Positions 1 to 8,158 of a DNA stretch of 64,000 nt are shown here, one piece after another. A model generated the notes under the pieces. That model worked only from the letters and a program-made list of their open reading frames with translations. It had not been told where the DNA came from and ran no database searches. Origin of the DNA: Aldersonia sp. NBC_00410. GTDB taxonomy: Bacteria; Actinomycetota; Actinomycetes; Mycobacteriales; Mycobacteriaceae. The DNA lies in assembly GCF_026342035.1 (NCBI RefSeq), contig NZ_JAPENM010000003.1, positions 496,001 to 560,000 of the forward strand, given 5' to 3'. The position numbers and the translations under genes were made by a program. Numbering within the stretch: position 1 is the first letter of the stretch; every line of letters starts with the position of its first letter.

Positions 1-1
1 A

Positions 2-685
2 CCGTCCGCGGCCGCGGATGCCACCCGGTTGTTCCAGGAGCTGCAGCCGACGCTGCCGCTGCTGCTGTCCAACCTGGTCAGCGTCGGCCAAGTCGCCGCG
101 GTCTACAACCCCAGCATCGAGCAGGTTATGGTCATCTACCCGCCGCTGATCGCGGCACTGACCACGGCCCTGCGCGGTGATCCCCGGAATGGCGCCGTGG
201 CGGACTTCCACCTTTCGGTGGGCGATCCGCCGGCCTGCACCACGGGCTTCCTGCCGCCGAGCGAATGGCGCTCTCCGACGGACTACAGCGTGCCGGACAC
301 CCCGCCCAACCTTTTCTGCAAGACGCCGCAGGACAGCAAGTTCGTTGTGCGCGGCGCTCGCAACACCCCGTGTATGGAGGTGCCCGGCAAGCGGGCCCCC
401 ACTATCGAGGAGTGCAACAGCCCGGAGGGGTTCGTGCCCGAGGGCACGAACCCGCCGATCCAGAAGCCGCCCGCGCCCGGCGCGACGCCGAGTTCCTACA
501 CTGGGCCGATAGCCACGGATCGACCGGCTGCCGACCAACCCAGAACAGGAGCACGTCAGTACGACCCAACGTCCGGTACGTTCGTCGGCCCCGATGGACG
601 CACCTATAACCAGCCGAACCTCGTCTCGGGATCCCCGAAGGCGACGCCGGATTGGCAGACGTTGATGACGGAACAGCAGGGATGA
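2..685 (+). CDS. Mce family protein, C-terminal part (cut by window edge)
   Basis: The reading frame is open from the first bases of the window, so the start lies upstream. What remains is the C-terminal region of a mammalian-cell-entry (Mce) protein: the end of the helical domain, then a Cys-containing stretch (PPACTTGFLPP, about residues 80-90 of the visible part) and a Pro-rich tail ending with YDPTSGTFVGPDG, a signature common at the end of Mce proteins of nocardiae and mycobacteria. Mce proteins are extracytoplasmic lipid-binding subunits of lipid importers. Its stop overlaps the next ATG (ATGA), and the next two genes encode Mce-associated proteins, so this is probably the last mce gene (mceF position). 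Convergent otsA downstream resembles the M. tuberculosis mce4 (cholesterol import) end, which makes mce4F likely but unproven. Confidence 0.85.
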   Translation, partial: PSAAADATRLFQELQPTLPLLLSNLVSVGQVAAVYNPSIEQVMVIYPPLIAALTTALRGDPRNGAVADFHLSVGDPPACTTGFLPPSEWRSPTDYSVPDTPPNLFCKTPQDSKFVVRGARNTPCMEVPGKRAPTIEECNSPEGFVPEGTNPPIQKPPAPGATPSSYTGPIATDRPAADQPRTGARQYDPTSGTFVGPDGRTYNQPNLVSGSPKATPDWQTLMTEQQG

Positions 686-1377
686 CGGAAAGCAACGACA
701 GCGAAGAGCAATCGGGAGGGCGGCTGCGGCGCCGTGCCGTCCGCCAATCGGGACCGCCGGTCGAGGGAACGACCAGCGGTGTAGAGCCAGCGCCTATCGA
801 GTCGGTCAAAGACTCACCGGATGACGCGGCATCGGCCGCGTCGGCGGTAGCGGACGCCCCGCCGGCGGAACCAAGTGATTCCGGCTCCGGACGCCGTGGG
901 CTGCAGTTTGCCGGCCTGATTGCCGCGATCGTCGTGCTGTTCGCGCTGCTCGGCACCACCGGCTGGCTGGTGTACGAGAAGCAGCAGGCCGATGCCCTCG
1001 ATGCCAAGCGGAACGAGTTCATCGAGGCGGCCAAGGTCAGTGCGACGAATCTGACCAGCATTCACGTCGATACCGCCAAGGACGACGTGCAGCGGATCCT
1101 GGACAACGCCACCGGCGAGTTCAAGGAGGAGTTCGACGGCCGAGTCGAGCCGTTCGTCAGCGTGGTCACCGAAGCCAAGGTGAACACCGACGGCGAGGTG
1201 CTCGAGGCCGGACTGGAAAGCGAAGCCGGTGACACCGGAACCGTGCTTGTCGCGGTGCGCTCGATGGTGACGAATGCCGGGACCGACAAGCCGCAGCCGC
1301 GTGACTTCCGGCTCCGGATCACCGTCGTCGACGAGGACGATCAGATGAAGACCTCGAAGGTGGAGTTCGTAGCGTGA
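682..1377 (+). CDS. Mce-associated membrane protein 1
   Basis: 231-aa protein with a charged N-terminus rich in Arg, Asp and Ser (residues 1-75), one transmembrane segment (about 77-100, LQFAGLIAAIVVLFALLG) and an extracytoplasmic NTF2-like domain. This is the layout of Mce-associated (Mas) proteins that follow mce operons and are thought to stabilise the Mce transporter. I chose ATG 682, which overlaps the upstream stop, over a TTG at 652 inside the mce gene, because it gives the usual translational coupling. It overlaps the next gene by GTGA. The membrane function is inferred from the family. Confidence 0.85.
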   Translation: MTESNDSEEQSGGRLRRRAVRQSGPPVEGTTSGVEPAPIESVKDSPDDAASAASAVADAPPAEPSDSGSGRRGLQFAGLIAAIVVLFALLGTTGWLVYEKQQADALDAKRNEFIEAAKVSATNLTSIHVDTAKDDVQRILDNATGEFKEEFDGRVEPFVSVVTEAKVNTDGEVLEAGLESEAGDTGTVLVAVRSMVTNAGTDKPQPRDFRLRITVVDEDDQMKTSKVEFVA

Positions 1378-1886
1378 GTACCGAAACCACCAACAAGAAG
1401 CCGAACAAGTCCCTTCGGAACATTCTCGTCGTCCTCGGCGTCCTGATCGTCGCCGCGGCCGTGGCAATCGGATTCCTGCTGCCGGGGTACCTGGACAACC
1501 AGGCCGCCGAAGATGCCCGTGTTGCGGCGCCCGAGGCGGCGGCACGGCAGGCCGAGGCGATGCTCGGCTACCAGTTCGACACCGTCGAGGCGGAGTTGCC
1601 CAAGGCCGCCGACGGGCTCACCGGTTCGTTCAAAGACGAATACGCGCAGCTCATCAAGGACGTGATCATCCCCGGCGCCCAGGAGAAGCAGCTGACCGTC
1701 AAGGTCTCCGTGCAGGCCAAGGGCGTCGTGAATGCCTCGGCCGACGATGCCACCGTGCTGCTGTTCGTCAATCAGGTGACCACGGGGAAGGACACCCCGC
1801 AGGCGGTCACCTCGGGCAGCCGGATCCGGATGCACATGCAGAAGGAAGATGGCGTCTGGCTCACCTCGGAGCTGACCCCGCTGTAG
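1374..1886 (+). CDS. Mce-associated membrane protein 2
   Basis: 170-aa paralogue of the preceding protein: short polar N-terminus, one transmembrane helix (about residues 15-37, NILVVLGVLIVAAAVAIGF) and an external domain ending in a conserved MQKEDGVWLTSEL-type motif, typical of Mas proteins. The GTG start overlaps the upstream stop by four bases, so mce-mas1-mas2 form one transcriptional and translationally coupled unit. Two consecutive Mas genes after the last mce gene match the mce4 operon end that I recall from M. tuberculosis. The stop lies only 16 bp from the stop of convergent otsA, leaving little room for a terminator. Confidence 0.85.
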   Translation: MSTETTNKKPNKSLRNILVVLGVLIVAAAVAIGFLLPGYLDNQAAEDARVAAPEAAARQAEAMLGYQFDTVEAELPKAADGLTGSFKDEYAQLIKDVIIPGAQEKQLTVKVSVQAKGVVNASADDATVLLFVNQVTTGKDTPQAVTSGSRIRMHMQKEDGVWLTSELTPL

Positions 1887-1902
1887 TCACGGGTCGCGGC
1901 TT

Positions 1903-3372
1903 CTAGTTCTCCTGCGGGTCGTAGTCCGCGCTGCCCATCAGCGCCCCGCCGGCGATGCCTCCGTGCGTGAGCGCGTCCAGGAAGGCGTTCGCCCACAGGT
2001 TCACGTCGTGGGTGAGCACCTGACGGCGCATGGTGCGCATCCGCTTGCGACCATCGGCGCGGTCCTGTTCGAGCGCGGCCACGATCGCATCCTTGACGCC
2101 CTCCAGGTCGTGCGGATTGCACAGGTAGGACTGGCGCAACTCCGCCGCCGCGCCGGTGAACTCGCTGAGCACGAGCGCGCCACCAAGGTCGCTGCGGCAG
2201 GCGATGTACTCCTTCGCGACCAGGTTCATCCCGTCCCGCAGTGGAGTCACCAGCATGACGTCGGCGGAGACGAACGAGGCGATCAGTTCGTCGCGCGGCA
2301 CCGGCTTGTGCAGGTAGTGCACGACCGGGTGCCCGACCCGGCCGAACTCGCCATTGATCCGCCCGACCTGGCGTTCGATGTCGCCGCGCATCTGGATATA
2401 GCTCTCCACGCGTTCCCGGCTCGGTGTGGCGAGCTGGATCATCACGGTCTTCTCGGGGTCGACGCGGCCCTCTTCGAGCAGTTCGAGGAGCGCGGTCAAC
2501 CGGACGTCGATGCCCTTGGTGTAGTCGAGCCGGTCGACGCCGAGCATGATCGTCGTCGGATTGCCCAGTTCCTTGCGGATCTGCCTGGCGCGGTCGCGCA
2601 CGCTGCGCCGGCGCGACGACTCGTCCAGTTCACCGGAGTCGATCGAGATGGGAAAGGCGCCGACGCGGACGTTGCGGAACCCGACCTGCACAATGCCGAA
2701 GCGTGAGCGGACGCCGACGTTGCCGCGCGAGGTGTGCTGTCCGGCAAGGCGTTTGGCCAGGTACAGGAAGTTCTGCGCGCCGCCGGGCAGGTGGAACCCG
2801 ATCAGGTCGGCGCCGAGCAGGCCCTCGACGATCTCGGTCCGCCAGGGCATCTGCATGAACAACTCGACCGGCGGGAACGGGATGTGCAGGAAGAAGCCGA
2901 TGGTGAGGTCCGGCCGCAGCATGCGCAGCATCTTGGGGACGAGCTGAAGCTGGTAGTCCTGAATCCAGACTGTGGCGTTCTGCGCGGCGACCTTCGCCGT
3001 TTCCTCGGCGAATCGCCGGTTCACCTCGACGTAGGCCTTCCACCACTGCCGGTGATAGATCGGCCGGACGATCAGCTCGTGATAGAGCGGCCAGAGCGTC
3101 GCGTTGGAGAAGCCCTCGTAGTAGTCGGCGACTTCGGTTGCGCTCAACGGAACCGGATGCAGTTCGACGTCGTCTTCGATGATCGGGTCGGCGTCGGCGT
3201 CCGGAACTCCCGCCCAGCCGATCCAGGCGCCCTTGTTGGTGCGCAGGATCGGCTCGAGCGCAGTGACGAGACCACCGGGACTGCGTTTCCACCGCGTGGA
3301 CCCGTCGGGCAAGGTCTCGAGGTCGACCGGGAGACGGTTGGCGACGACGACGAAATCCGAGCCTTTTGGCAA
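1903..3372 (-). CDS. otsA: alpha,alpha-trehalose-phosphate synthase OtsA
   Basis: 489-aa GT20 glycosyltransferase that makes trehalose-6-phosphate from UDP-(or ADP-)glucose and glucose-6-phosphate in the cytoplasm; in mycolata trehalose feeds both stress protection and mycolate glycolipids. Visible hallmarks are the N-terminal [11 protein letters not shown] and [22 protein letters not shown] (actinobacterial variant of the HDYxL motif), [11 protein letters not shown] and [14 protein letters not shown] near the end. Length fits the family. The only usable start is TTG 3372: the frame is closed by a stop at 3439 and a good GAGGAAC ribosome site sits about 6 nt before TTG. A 56-aa gene lies 66 bp upstream on the same strand, probably co-transcribed. 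Confidence 0.95.
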   Translation of the reverse strand: MPKGSDFVVVANRLPVDLETLPDGSTRWKRSPGGLVTALEPILRTNKGAWIGWAGVPDADADPIIEDDVELHPVPLSATEVADYYEGFSNATLWPLYHELIVRPIYHRQWWKAYVEVNRRFAEETAKVAAQNATVWIQDYQLQLVPKMLRMLRPDLTIGFFLHIPFPPVELFMQMPWRTEIVEGLLGADLIGFHLPGGAQNFLYLAKRLAGQHTSRGNVGVRSRFGIVQVGFRNVRVGAFPISIDSGELDESSRRRSVRDRARQIRKELGNPTTIMLGVDRLDYTKGIDVRLTALLELLEEGRVDPEKTVMIQLATPSRERVESYIQMRGDIERQVGRINGEFGRVGHPVVHYLHKPVPRDELIASFVSADVMLVTPLRDGMNLVAKEYIACRSDLGGALVLSEFTGAAAELRQSYLCNPHDLEGVKDAIVAALEQDRADGRKRMRTMRRQVLTHDVNLWANAFLDALTHGGIAGGALMGSADYDPQEN

Positions 3373-3438
3373 CTTGTTCCTCGCAGAGTCGGCGGTGGTG
3401 TGCGCAGGCGTCCCGTCCGGCGGGGCGCCGGGTGGGGG

Positions 3439-3609
3439 CTACTCGGAACGGTGTGTCGGGCCGATGCCGAGCATCGCAAGCAGCATGCGGCATTCCTCGG
3501 CGTTCTCGGCATAGGCGGCGACGACGCGCTGCGCCTGGCGGGCGGTCTCGTCGGCGAGTGGTTCGAGCTCGTCGTCTGCTATGTCGTGAGCCGTCGTCTT
3601 CGCGGCCAT
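3439..3609 (-). CDS. small conserved protein upstream of otsA
   Basis: A 56-aa acidic protein (begins MAAKTTAHDIADDELEPLA, ends GIGPTHRSE), with strong ribosome site AAGGGGA about 6 nt before its ATG. The central part is predicted helical (ETARQAQRVVAAYAENAEECRM). It is on the otsA strand, in the same frame as otsA but separated by its own TAG, with 66 bp between them. As I recall, M. tuberculosis also carries a ~55-aa gene of unknown function in front of otsA. Function unknown; the position suggests a link to trehalose synthesis. Confidence 0.7.
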   Translation of the reverse strand: MAAKTTAHDIADDELEPLADETARQAQRVVAAYAENAEECRMLLAMLGIGPTHRSE

Positions 3610-3816
3610 GATCTTCCCCTTCGGTTGCTCGGGCGCACCCCGGGCATATATCGAAATTGCCCAACGACTCTATGAGAAGTGCACCCGGTATTGCCACTTT
3701 CGGTCGATTGTTCGCGCAGGTGACGGCTTACACAGCTGATTTGCGGGCGGTGCGGCGCGGCGATTCTGCGGTGTTCTACGGTTGCCAGGCACGTCCGCAA
3801 GTAGAGAGGGCACTCG

Positions 3817-4620
3817 ATGCCGGTCGAAACGATCAACGGGATCCCGCTGAACTACCAGGTCAAGGGGGCTGGGCCGCTGGTTGTCCTGGTCATGGGAACG
3901 GGTAGCCCCGGACGGGTATGGGAACTGCACCAGGTGCCCGCGCTGGTCGCGGCCGGCTTCCGGGTGTGCACGTTCGACAACCGTGGCATCGCACCCTCGC
4001 ATGAGGGCGATGGCGGCATCACCATCGAGGACCTCGTCGCCGACACTGCCGCGCTGATCAAGCATCTCGGTGCGGGACCGGCGTTCGTGGTCGGGACGTC
4101 GATGGGCGCGCGGGTGGCCCAGGAACTCGCGCTGCGGCACCCGGCGCTGGTCCGGAAAGCGATCTTCATGGCCGGGCACGCCCGGCTCGACGAGTTCCAG
4201 AAGACGCTGTCGGTAGGCGAGCACGACCTCGACGCGCAGGGCATCAACCTGCCCCCCAAGTACGAGGCGGCCGTCACGGCGGCGATGAATCTGTCTCCGG
4301 CCACGCTGGCCGACCCACGCGCCGCGCAGGACTGGCTCGATCTGTTCGAGTTCTCCGGCGGCGCCGTTTCCCCGGGTGTGCGGGCGCAGCGGCGGATGGA
4401 CCATGAGTTCAATCGGGTCGCGGCCTATCGCGCCATCGCCGTGCCGTGTCTATCGATCGGTTTCGCGGACGATCGGATGATCCCGCCGTACTTGTCGAGG
4501 GAGGTCGCGGCGGCGATCCCGGGTGCGCGCTATGTGGAGATCCCGGATGCCGGCCATTTCGGGTATCTCGAGCGTCCTGCAGAGGTCAACAAGGTTTTAC
4601 TGGACTTCCTGGCCGAATAG
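3817..4620 (+). CDS. alpha/beta hydrolase
   Basis: 267-aa single-domain alpha/beta-hydrolase. The nucleophile elbow is GTSMG with Ser95; the acid is in GFADDRM (about residues 219-221) and the base is His247 in DAGHFGYLERP. An oxyanion-loop Gly-rich segment (MGTGSPG, 26-32) precedes. The fold and residues resemble carboxylesterase, proline iminopeptidase-like and haloperoxidase-like enzymes; the substrate cannot be told. No signal peptide, so cytoplasmic. A -10-like TACGGT is about 40 bp upstream, and the gene stands alone between otsA and mbtH. Confidence 0.85.
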   Translation: MPVETINGIPLNYQVKGAGPLVVLVMGTGSPGRVWELHQVPALVAAGFRVCTFDNRGIAPSHEGDGGITIEDLVADTAALIKHLGAGPAFVVGTSMGARVAQELALRHPALVRKAIFMAGHARLDEFQKTLSVGEHDLDAQGINLPPKYEAAVTAAMNLSPATLADPRAAQDWLDLFEFSGGAVSPGVRAQRRMDHEFNRVAAYRAIAVPCLSIGFADDRMIPPYLSREVAAAIPGARYVEIPDAGHFGYLERPAEVNKVLLDFLAE

Positions 4621-4776
4621 GCTGACTCTATACACCGAGCGACCAGACGGTCCCGCGGGTGCTTAGGCTGCACTCCTGGGCCGGAAAGGTGCGTGACCGT
4701 GGTAACGCAGACCTTGCTACGGTCGAAATCAAAGCGAGAGACCCGGCAAACGGGTCTCGAAACGAGTTGAGGTGAA

Positions 4777-5022
4777 ATGAGCACTAACCCGTTCGACGAC
4801 GAAGACGGCCGCTTCTACGTTCTGGTCAACGACGAGGACCAGCACTCACTGTGGCCGACGTTCGCCGATGTGCCTCAGGGCTGGCGCGTCGTGTTCGGTG
4901 AGGAAAGTCGCGCCGCGTGCCTCGAGTACGTCGAGCAGAACTGGACCGATATGCGGCCGAAGAGCCTGCGCGAGGCGATGGCTGCCGACGAAGCGGCGCG
5001 CGCCGCCTCGTCCGCGGACTAG
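4777..5022 (+). CDS. MbtH-like protein
   Basis: 81 aa with the full MbtH signature: [18 protein letters not shown], then [15 protein letters not shown] and [10 protein letters not shown]. MbtH proteins bind and activate adenylation domains of nonribosomal peptide synthetases. Ribosome site GAGGTGAA lies 5 nt before ATG. The protein is slightly longer than most MbtH proteins because of an Ala-rich tail ([10 protein letters not shown]). There is no NRPS, siderophore or antibiotic gene anywhere in the window, so it is an orphan here and presumably serves synthetases elsewhere. The upstream 150 bp contain a weak TTAGGCT half-site (4663-4669) reminiscent of iron boxes, too weak to call. Confidence 0.93.
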   Translation: MSTNPFDDEDGRFYVLVNDEDQHSLWPTFADVPQGWRVVFGEESRAACLEYVEQNWTDMRPKSLREAMAADEAARAASSAD

Positions 5023-5065
5023 CGACTCGTCCGCGGCGTAGCAACCGCGGGTATCCCAGTTTTCC

Positions 5066-6601
5066 CTACGCCCTGGTGGCCGGACCCCGGCCCCAGGGCG
5101 CCCGCGTGGCCGAACTCCGCCCCCACGGCGACCGACCCTGGCGATGCGACGCGCGCAACGTCCAGCCGGTGCGGCGCTTGATTCGTGGGCGGCGCATGGT
5201 TCGGGCGATCCATTCACCGAGTGTCGCGCCCGCGGCGAGCGCACAGCCGATGCCGAACGCACCGGCCAGCGAGCTGAACCCGACCAGCAGCTGGTCGTTG
5301 AGTGACGCGTAGAGCCCGCGGTAGAGCGCCAGGCCCGGCAGCAGGGGAGTGATGCCCGCGACTGCGACGACCAGCGGGGGCGTCAGCGAGCGGCGGGCCA
5401 TCAGGCCACCGGCCACACCGACGACCGTCGCGGCGAAGCCGGATGCCAGCACCGGCCCGAACCCCGCCTGCTCCAGCAGCAGGAAGCCCAGCGTGCCCAC
5501 GGCGGCGCCGAGCGCTGCCGCGCTGAGGGCACGCCGCTCGGCGTAGCTGGCGAGGGCAAACATCACCGCCGCGACGGCACCGGCCACGACCTTCACCGGA
5601 AACTGGATGATTTCGTTCGGCGGCAGCGTCTCGATGACCGGGATCTTGGCCTCGAGCAGTTCGGCTAGCCGCAAGGTGATGGCGATGCCGGCGATGATCC
5701 CGCCCGTCGACATGATGACCTCGAGCAGGCGAGCCGAGGCGGTGATCGGCGCGCCGGTGATGGCGTCCTGCACCGAGCCGACGAGCGACAGTCCGGACAG
5801 CAGCACGGTGATTCCCGCGGCGATGATCTGCGAGGGATAGATCTCGATGCCGAGGTCGTCGGCATATGTGTACAGCGCGATCGCCGGCGCCGCGGCGATC
5901 GCGCCACCGACCATGTGCTGGAAGAAGAACGGCAGGCCGAAGCGGTTGAGCACCCGGTTGGTCCGGTCGATGGCGAGCGTGGTGAAGAAGCTGACCACCA
6001 TCACGAGCAGGCCACCGCCGAGCAGCGCGGAGATCGCGGCGGCCATGCCGGCCCACGCGAGCGAGGCCACCCATCGGTTGTACGGGTGTGGCGCGGCGAT
6101 GATCTCGGACAATGCGCGGTGCGCCACCTCGGGCGGCACCATCTCGCGGCGGATGCGACGGGTCAGTCGATCGACCGCGGCGAGGCGGGTGAAGTCGTGC
6201 GACCGGTAATTCACGATCCGCATCGTCGACGCGGGTGGCATTGTGGGGCCGCGCGCCGCGCTGATGGTGATCGAGTTGAACGTGATGTCGATGTCGCAGC
6301 GGGCCAGACCGTAGGTGGCGGCGATGAACTGCACCTGAGCGACAGTGTCCTGCACACCGGTGCCGGAGGCGAGCAACACCTCCCCGATGCGCACCGCGAG
6401 GTCGAGCACCGAGGCGACACTCGCGTCGCTCGTCAGGTCGATCGGCTGCAGCGGCGCCGGCGCCTCGGTGACGGTGTCTGCTGTCGCCCGGTGGTCCGCG
6501 GTGATCGCGCGCAGCACGCTGCCGGCGAACTGCGTCAAGCGCCCGTCGCCCGGTTCGGCCGTTGTTGAATTGTCGGTAGAAGATTCGATCAAGTCCGTCA
6601 C
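5066..6601 (-). CDS. threonine/serine exporter ThrE family protein
   Basis: 511-aa membrane protein with the two-part ThrE architecture: an N-terminal soluble domain (about residues 55-180, with the family motif LLASGTGVQDTVAQVQ and CDIDITFNSI) followed by about ten transmembrane helices (180-475). Corynebacterial ThrE exports threonine and serine by proton motive force, and this homologue probably exports small amino acids or related molecules. Start is GTG 6601, four bases after the stop of the NTF2-like gene, so both form an operon. The last ~25 residues are an odd Arg/Trp/Gly-rich tail with a near-repeat (PWGRSSATRA, PWGRGPATRA), possibly extended coding after loss of an earlier stop. Confidence 0.9.
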   Translation of the reverse strand: MTDLIESSTDNSTTAEPGDGRLTQFAGSVLRAITADHRATADTVTEAPAPLQPIDLTSDASVASVLDLAVRIGEVLLASGTGVQDTVAQVQFIAATYGLARCDIDITFNSITISAARGPTMPPASTMRIVNYRSHDFTRLAAVDRLTRRIRREMVPPEVAHRALSEIIAAPHPYNRWVASLAWAGMAAAISALLGGGLLVMVVSFFTTLAIDRTNRVLNRFGLPFFFQHMVGGAIAAAPAIALYTYADDLGIEIYPSQIIAAGITVLLSGLSLVGSVQDAITGAPITASARLLEVIMSTGGIIAGIAITLRLAELLEAKIPVIETLPPNEIIQFPVKVVAGAVAAVMFALASYAERRALSAAALGAAVGTLGFLLLEQAGFGPVLASGFAATVVGVAGGLMARRSLTPPLVVAVAGITPLLPGLALYRGLYASLNDQLLVGFSSLAGAFGIGCALAAGATLGEWIARTMRRPRIKRRTGWTLRASHRQGRSPWGRSSATRAPWGRGPATRA

Positions 6602-6605
6602 AAGC

Positions 6606-7010
6606 TCAGCTATCCGGAACTAGGTCCTGCTCGTTCATGTCGGTTGCCGCTAGAGCGGTAGCCAGGTCGTCGTGTCGGTAAACAGAGGTGACTCTGTCGT
6701 GTACGACACGGAAGGCGGTGGCGAGCTTCGAGACCTCGTCGGGATTCGACGCCTCGGCAGAATCCTGCCCCGAAGGCCAGGAGGCGTCCTGCTCGACCAC
6801 CACGACGCCGTCGTGATAGTAGATCCGTCCTGGGACCAGCCGAATACCGGACTCGGTCGCCCAATCGCGGAGCGCGGAGATTCCCTGCGAGGCACCCTGC
6901 GGGCCGCCGAGTTCGACGTCGTCACTCGAGAGTTCGAGCAATGTCTCGACGTCGGAGGTGTTCAGCGCGTCGTGCCAGGCGAGGACGGTGGCGATCTCGG
7001 ATGTGCTCAT
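6606..7010 (-). CDS. NTF2-like (SnoaL/limonene hydrolase fold) protein
   Basis: 134 aa, starting MSTSEIATVLAWHDALNTSDVE, the usual first helix of NTF2-like proteins, followed by LLELSSDDVELGGPQG and a beta-rich half. The fold covers delta-isomerases, limonene hydrolases and binding proteins, so the function is open; no clear catalytic Asp/His pair stands out. It is the first gene of a two-gene unit with the ThrE-type exporter (4-bp gap) and is divergent from tRNA-Thr. Confidence 0.75.
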   Translation of the reverse strand: MSTSEIATVLAWHDALNTSDVETLLELSSDDVELGGPQGASQGISALRDWATESGIRLVPGRIYYHDGVVVVEQDASWPSGQDSAEASNPDEVSKLATAFRVVHDRVTSVYRHDDLATALAATDMNEQDLVPDS

Positions 7011-7051
7011 GGGGAAAAACTAGCCGGTTCGGGCGGGCCCACGCAGGTGGA

Positions 7052-7057
7052 TATGAT
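7052..7057 (+). promoter_or_regulatory. -10 box of the tRNA-Thr gene
   Basis: TATGAT lies 14 nt upstream of the mature tRNA 5' end. A weak TTCGGG is placed 18 nt upstream as a possible -35. Confidence 0.55.
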
Positions 7058-7071
7058 GGGTCTCGCTTTTC

Positions 7072-7146
7072 GCCTCCTTAGCTCAGTGGTAGAGCACTCG
7101 CCTTGTAAGCGAGCGGTCGTCAGTTCAATCCTGACAGGGGGCTCCA
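7072..7146 (+). tRNA. tRNA-Thr (anticodon TGT)
   Basis: Full cloverleaf by hand: acceptor GCCTCCT pairs with AGGGGGC (one T-G pair), D-arm with AGCTCAGTGGTAGAG, anticodon stem CTCGC/GCGAG around loop CTTGTAA (anticodon TGT, reads ACA), T-arm GTCAG-TTCAATC-CTGAC, discriminator T and an encoded CCA (7144-7146). Confidence 0.96.
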
Positions 7147-7224
7147 CGCGGGAGCCGCAGCTGTGATCGGCCCCTCAGGTTCGGTGCATCACCATCGGCG
7201 GGGTTCATTCGGCCGCTTCATCTC

Positions 7225-7240
7225 TGTGACCCGGATCACG
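7225..7240 (+). promoter_or_regulatory. candidate CRP/GlxR-type binding site
   Basis: TGTGA-N6-TCACG matches the CRP/GlxR consensus TGTGAN6TCACA in 9 of 10 conserved positions. It lies 70 bp upstream of the CsbD-like start, in a position suited to cAMP-dependent control of that gene. Confidence 0.45.
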
Positions 7241-7309
7241 TTTTCGTTCGCGCGGTTTTGGCTAACCAGTGCTCGCACAAGTTCGGACCACACGATCGGA
7301 GATGACATC

Positions 7310-7510
7310 GTGAGCGATGCCGAAAACAAGGCAGAAGATCTGAAGGGCCGCGCGAAGGAAGCAGCGGGCAGCCTCACAGGTAACGACGACCTCAAGTCGG
7401 AGGGCAAGACGGATCAGGCGTCGTCCTCGGTCAAGGGCAAAATCGATGATGCGGCGGGCAAGGCGAAGGACGTCGCGGAGTCCGCGAAGGACAAGCTCAC
7501 CGGCAACTGA
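7310..7510 (+). CDS. CsbD family stress-response protein
   Basis: 66-aa, Lys/Asp/Ala-rich, hydrophilic protein (MSDAENKAEDLKGRAKEAAG...) with the CsbD pattern of repeated KGxxKxxAG and GK(I/A)DDAAGKAKD helices. CsbD-like proteins accumulate under general stress; their molecular role is unclear. I chose GTG 7310, where homology begins; the 49 codons upstream in frame are not CsbD-like. A CRP-like palindrome lies upstream and a strong hairpin follows the stop, so it is probably monocistronic. Confidence 0.88.
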   Translation: MSDAENKAEDLKGRAKEAAGSLTGNDDLKSEGKTDQASSSVKGKIDDAAGKAKDVAESAKDKLTGN

Positions 7511-7528
7511 TTGCCAATCCCCCGACGG

Positions 7529-7555
7529 CCCGGTCCTGCAATGCAGCGGACCGGG
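7529..7555 (+). terminator. hairpin terminator after the CsbD-like gene
   Basis: CCCGGTCC (7529-7536) pairs with GGACCGGG (7548-7555); CTGCA/TGCAG pairs inside with one bulge. There is no clear U-run, as is common for actinobacterial terminators. It lies 18 bp after the stop. Confidence 0.6.
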
Positions 7556-7790
7556 TCGTCGCATGTCCGGACCCCGCATATCCGACCTGCAGAAACGAAT
7601 TCCGTGACCGTGGCGATGTACCCATGTGGTCGTCCCGCGCAATCCGCGTGCCAAGTGAGGCGGTTTCGAGTACCGAACTACGCGTGTGCGGCCCGTGTGT
7701 TCTCCCATAGGTTCGAAAGCGTTACCGACCGGTAGGGCCGAGGCCAACCTTTGATTCGGCCCGCCGGGTGAGATGCCCCAGGAGGTCGAG

Positions 7791-8048
7791 ATGAGCGCAC
7801 CAACATTCCCCGCGTCGGAGGAGCGCTTGGTCCGAGGACAGCGCGAACTCGACGATCTGTACCTGCACCTCGAGGAACTCGATCGGGAGATTCTCCTCGC
7901 CGTCCGCCGCCGATCCCAGGTGTCGCGGCTGATCCGGGCGCGGGTGGGTCACCCGGCCGTGGTCTCGCCGGAACGCTACGGCGAACTCGGTTCCGATGGT
8001 CGGGTACTCGGCCGGTTGCTCGCCCGGCTCGCGCATCCGCACGGCTGA
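7791..8048 (+). CDS. AroQ-type (delta subclass-like) chorismate mutase domain protein
   Basis: 85 aa with an AroQ helical core: LDDLYLHLEELDREILLAV then RRRSQVSRLIRARVG and a short C-terminal part SPERYGELGSDGRVLGRLLARL, which parallels the intracellular chorismate mutase of M. tuberculosis (ERYSELGPDG motif). That enzyme converts chorismate to prephenate and is activated by DAHP synthase. Start ATG 7791 is set by the perfect AGGAGG site 6 nt upstream. Compared with the M. tuberculosis protein as I remember it, roughly six residues are missing between the VxS and ERY motifs, where an active-site segment lies, so activity is uncertain. Confidence 0.72.
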   Translation: MSAPTFPASEERLVRGQRELDDLYLHLEELDREILLAVRRRSQVSRLIRARVGHPAVVSPERYGELGSDGRVLGRLLARLAHPHG

Positions 8049-8158
8049 TTCGCGGGCTCGAGGGTGCGGCGTAGCCCACCCTTCGGTATGTATCGGCGCG
8101 GCGCCTTTCCCGCGAGAATTACTGCCTACACGTCCAGACAAACTCGAAGGTGGCAACC

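Noticed and set aside
4661..4672. Possible IdeR/DtxR box before mbtH (TTAGGCT).
   Set aside because: Only a half-site, with no second arm of the 19-bp palindrome.
5066..5140. Near-repeat at the 3' end of the ThrE-type gene considered as a repeat element.
   Set aside because: Only two imperfect units of about ten codons; explained as a low-complexity C-terminal tail.
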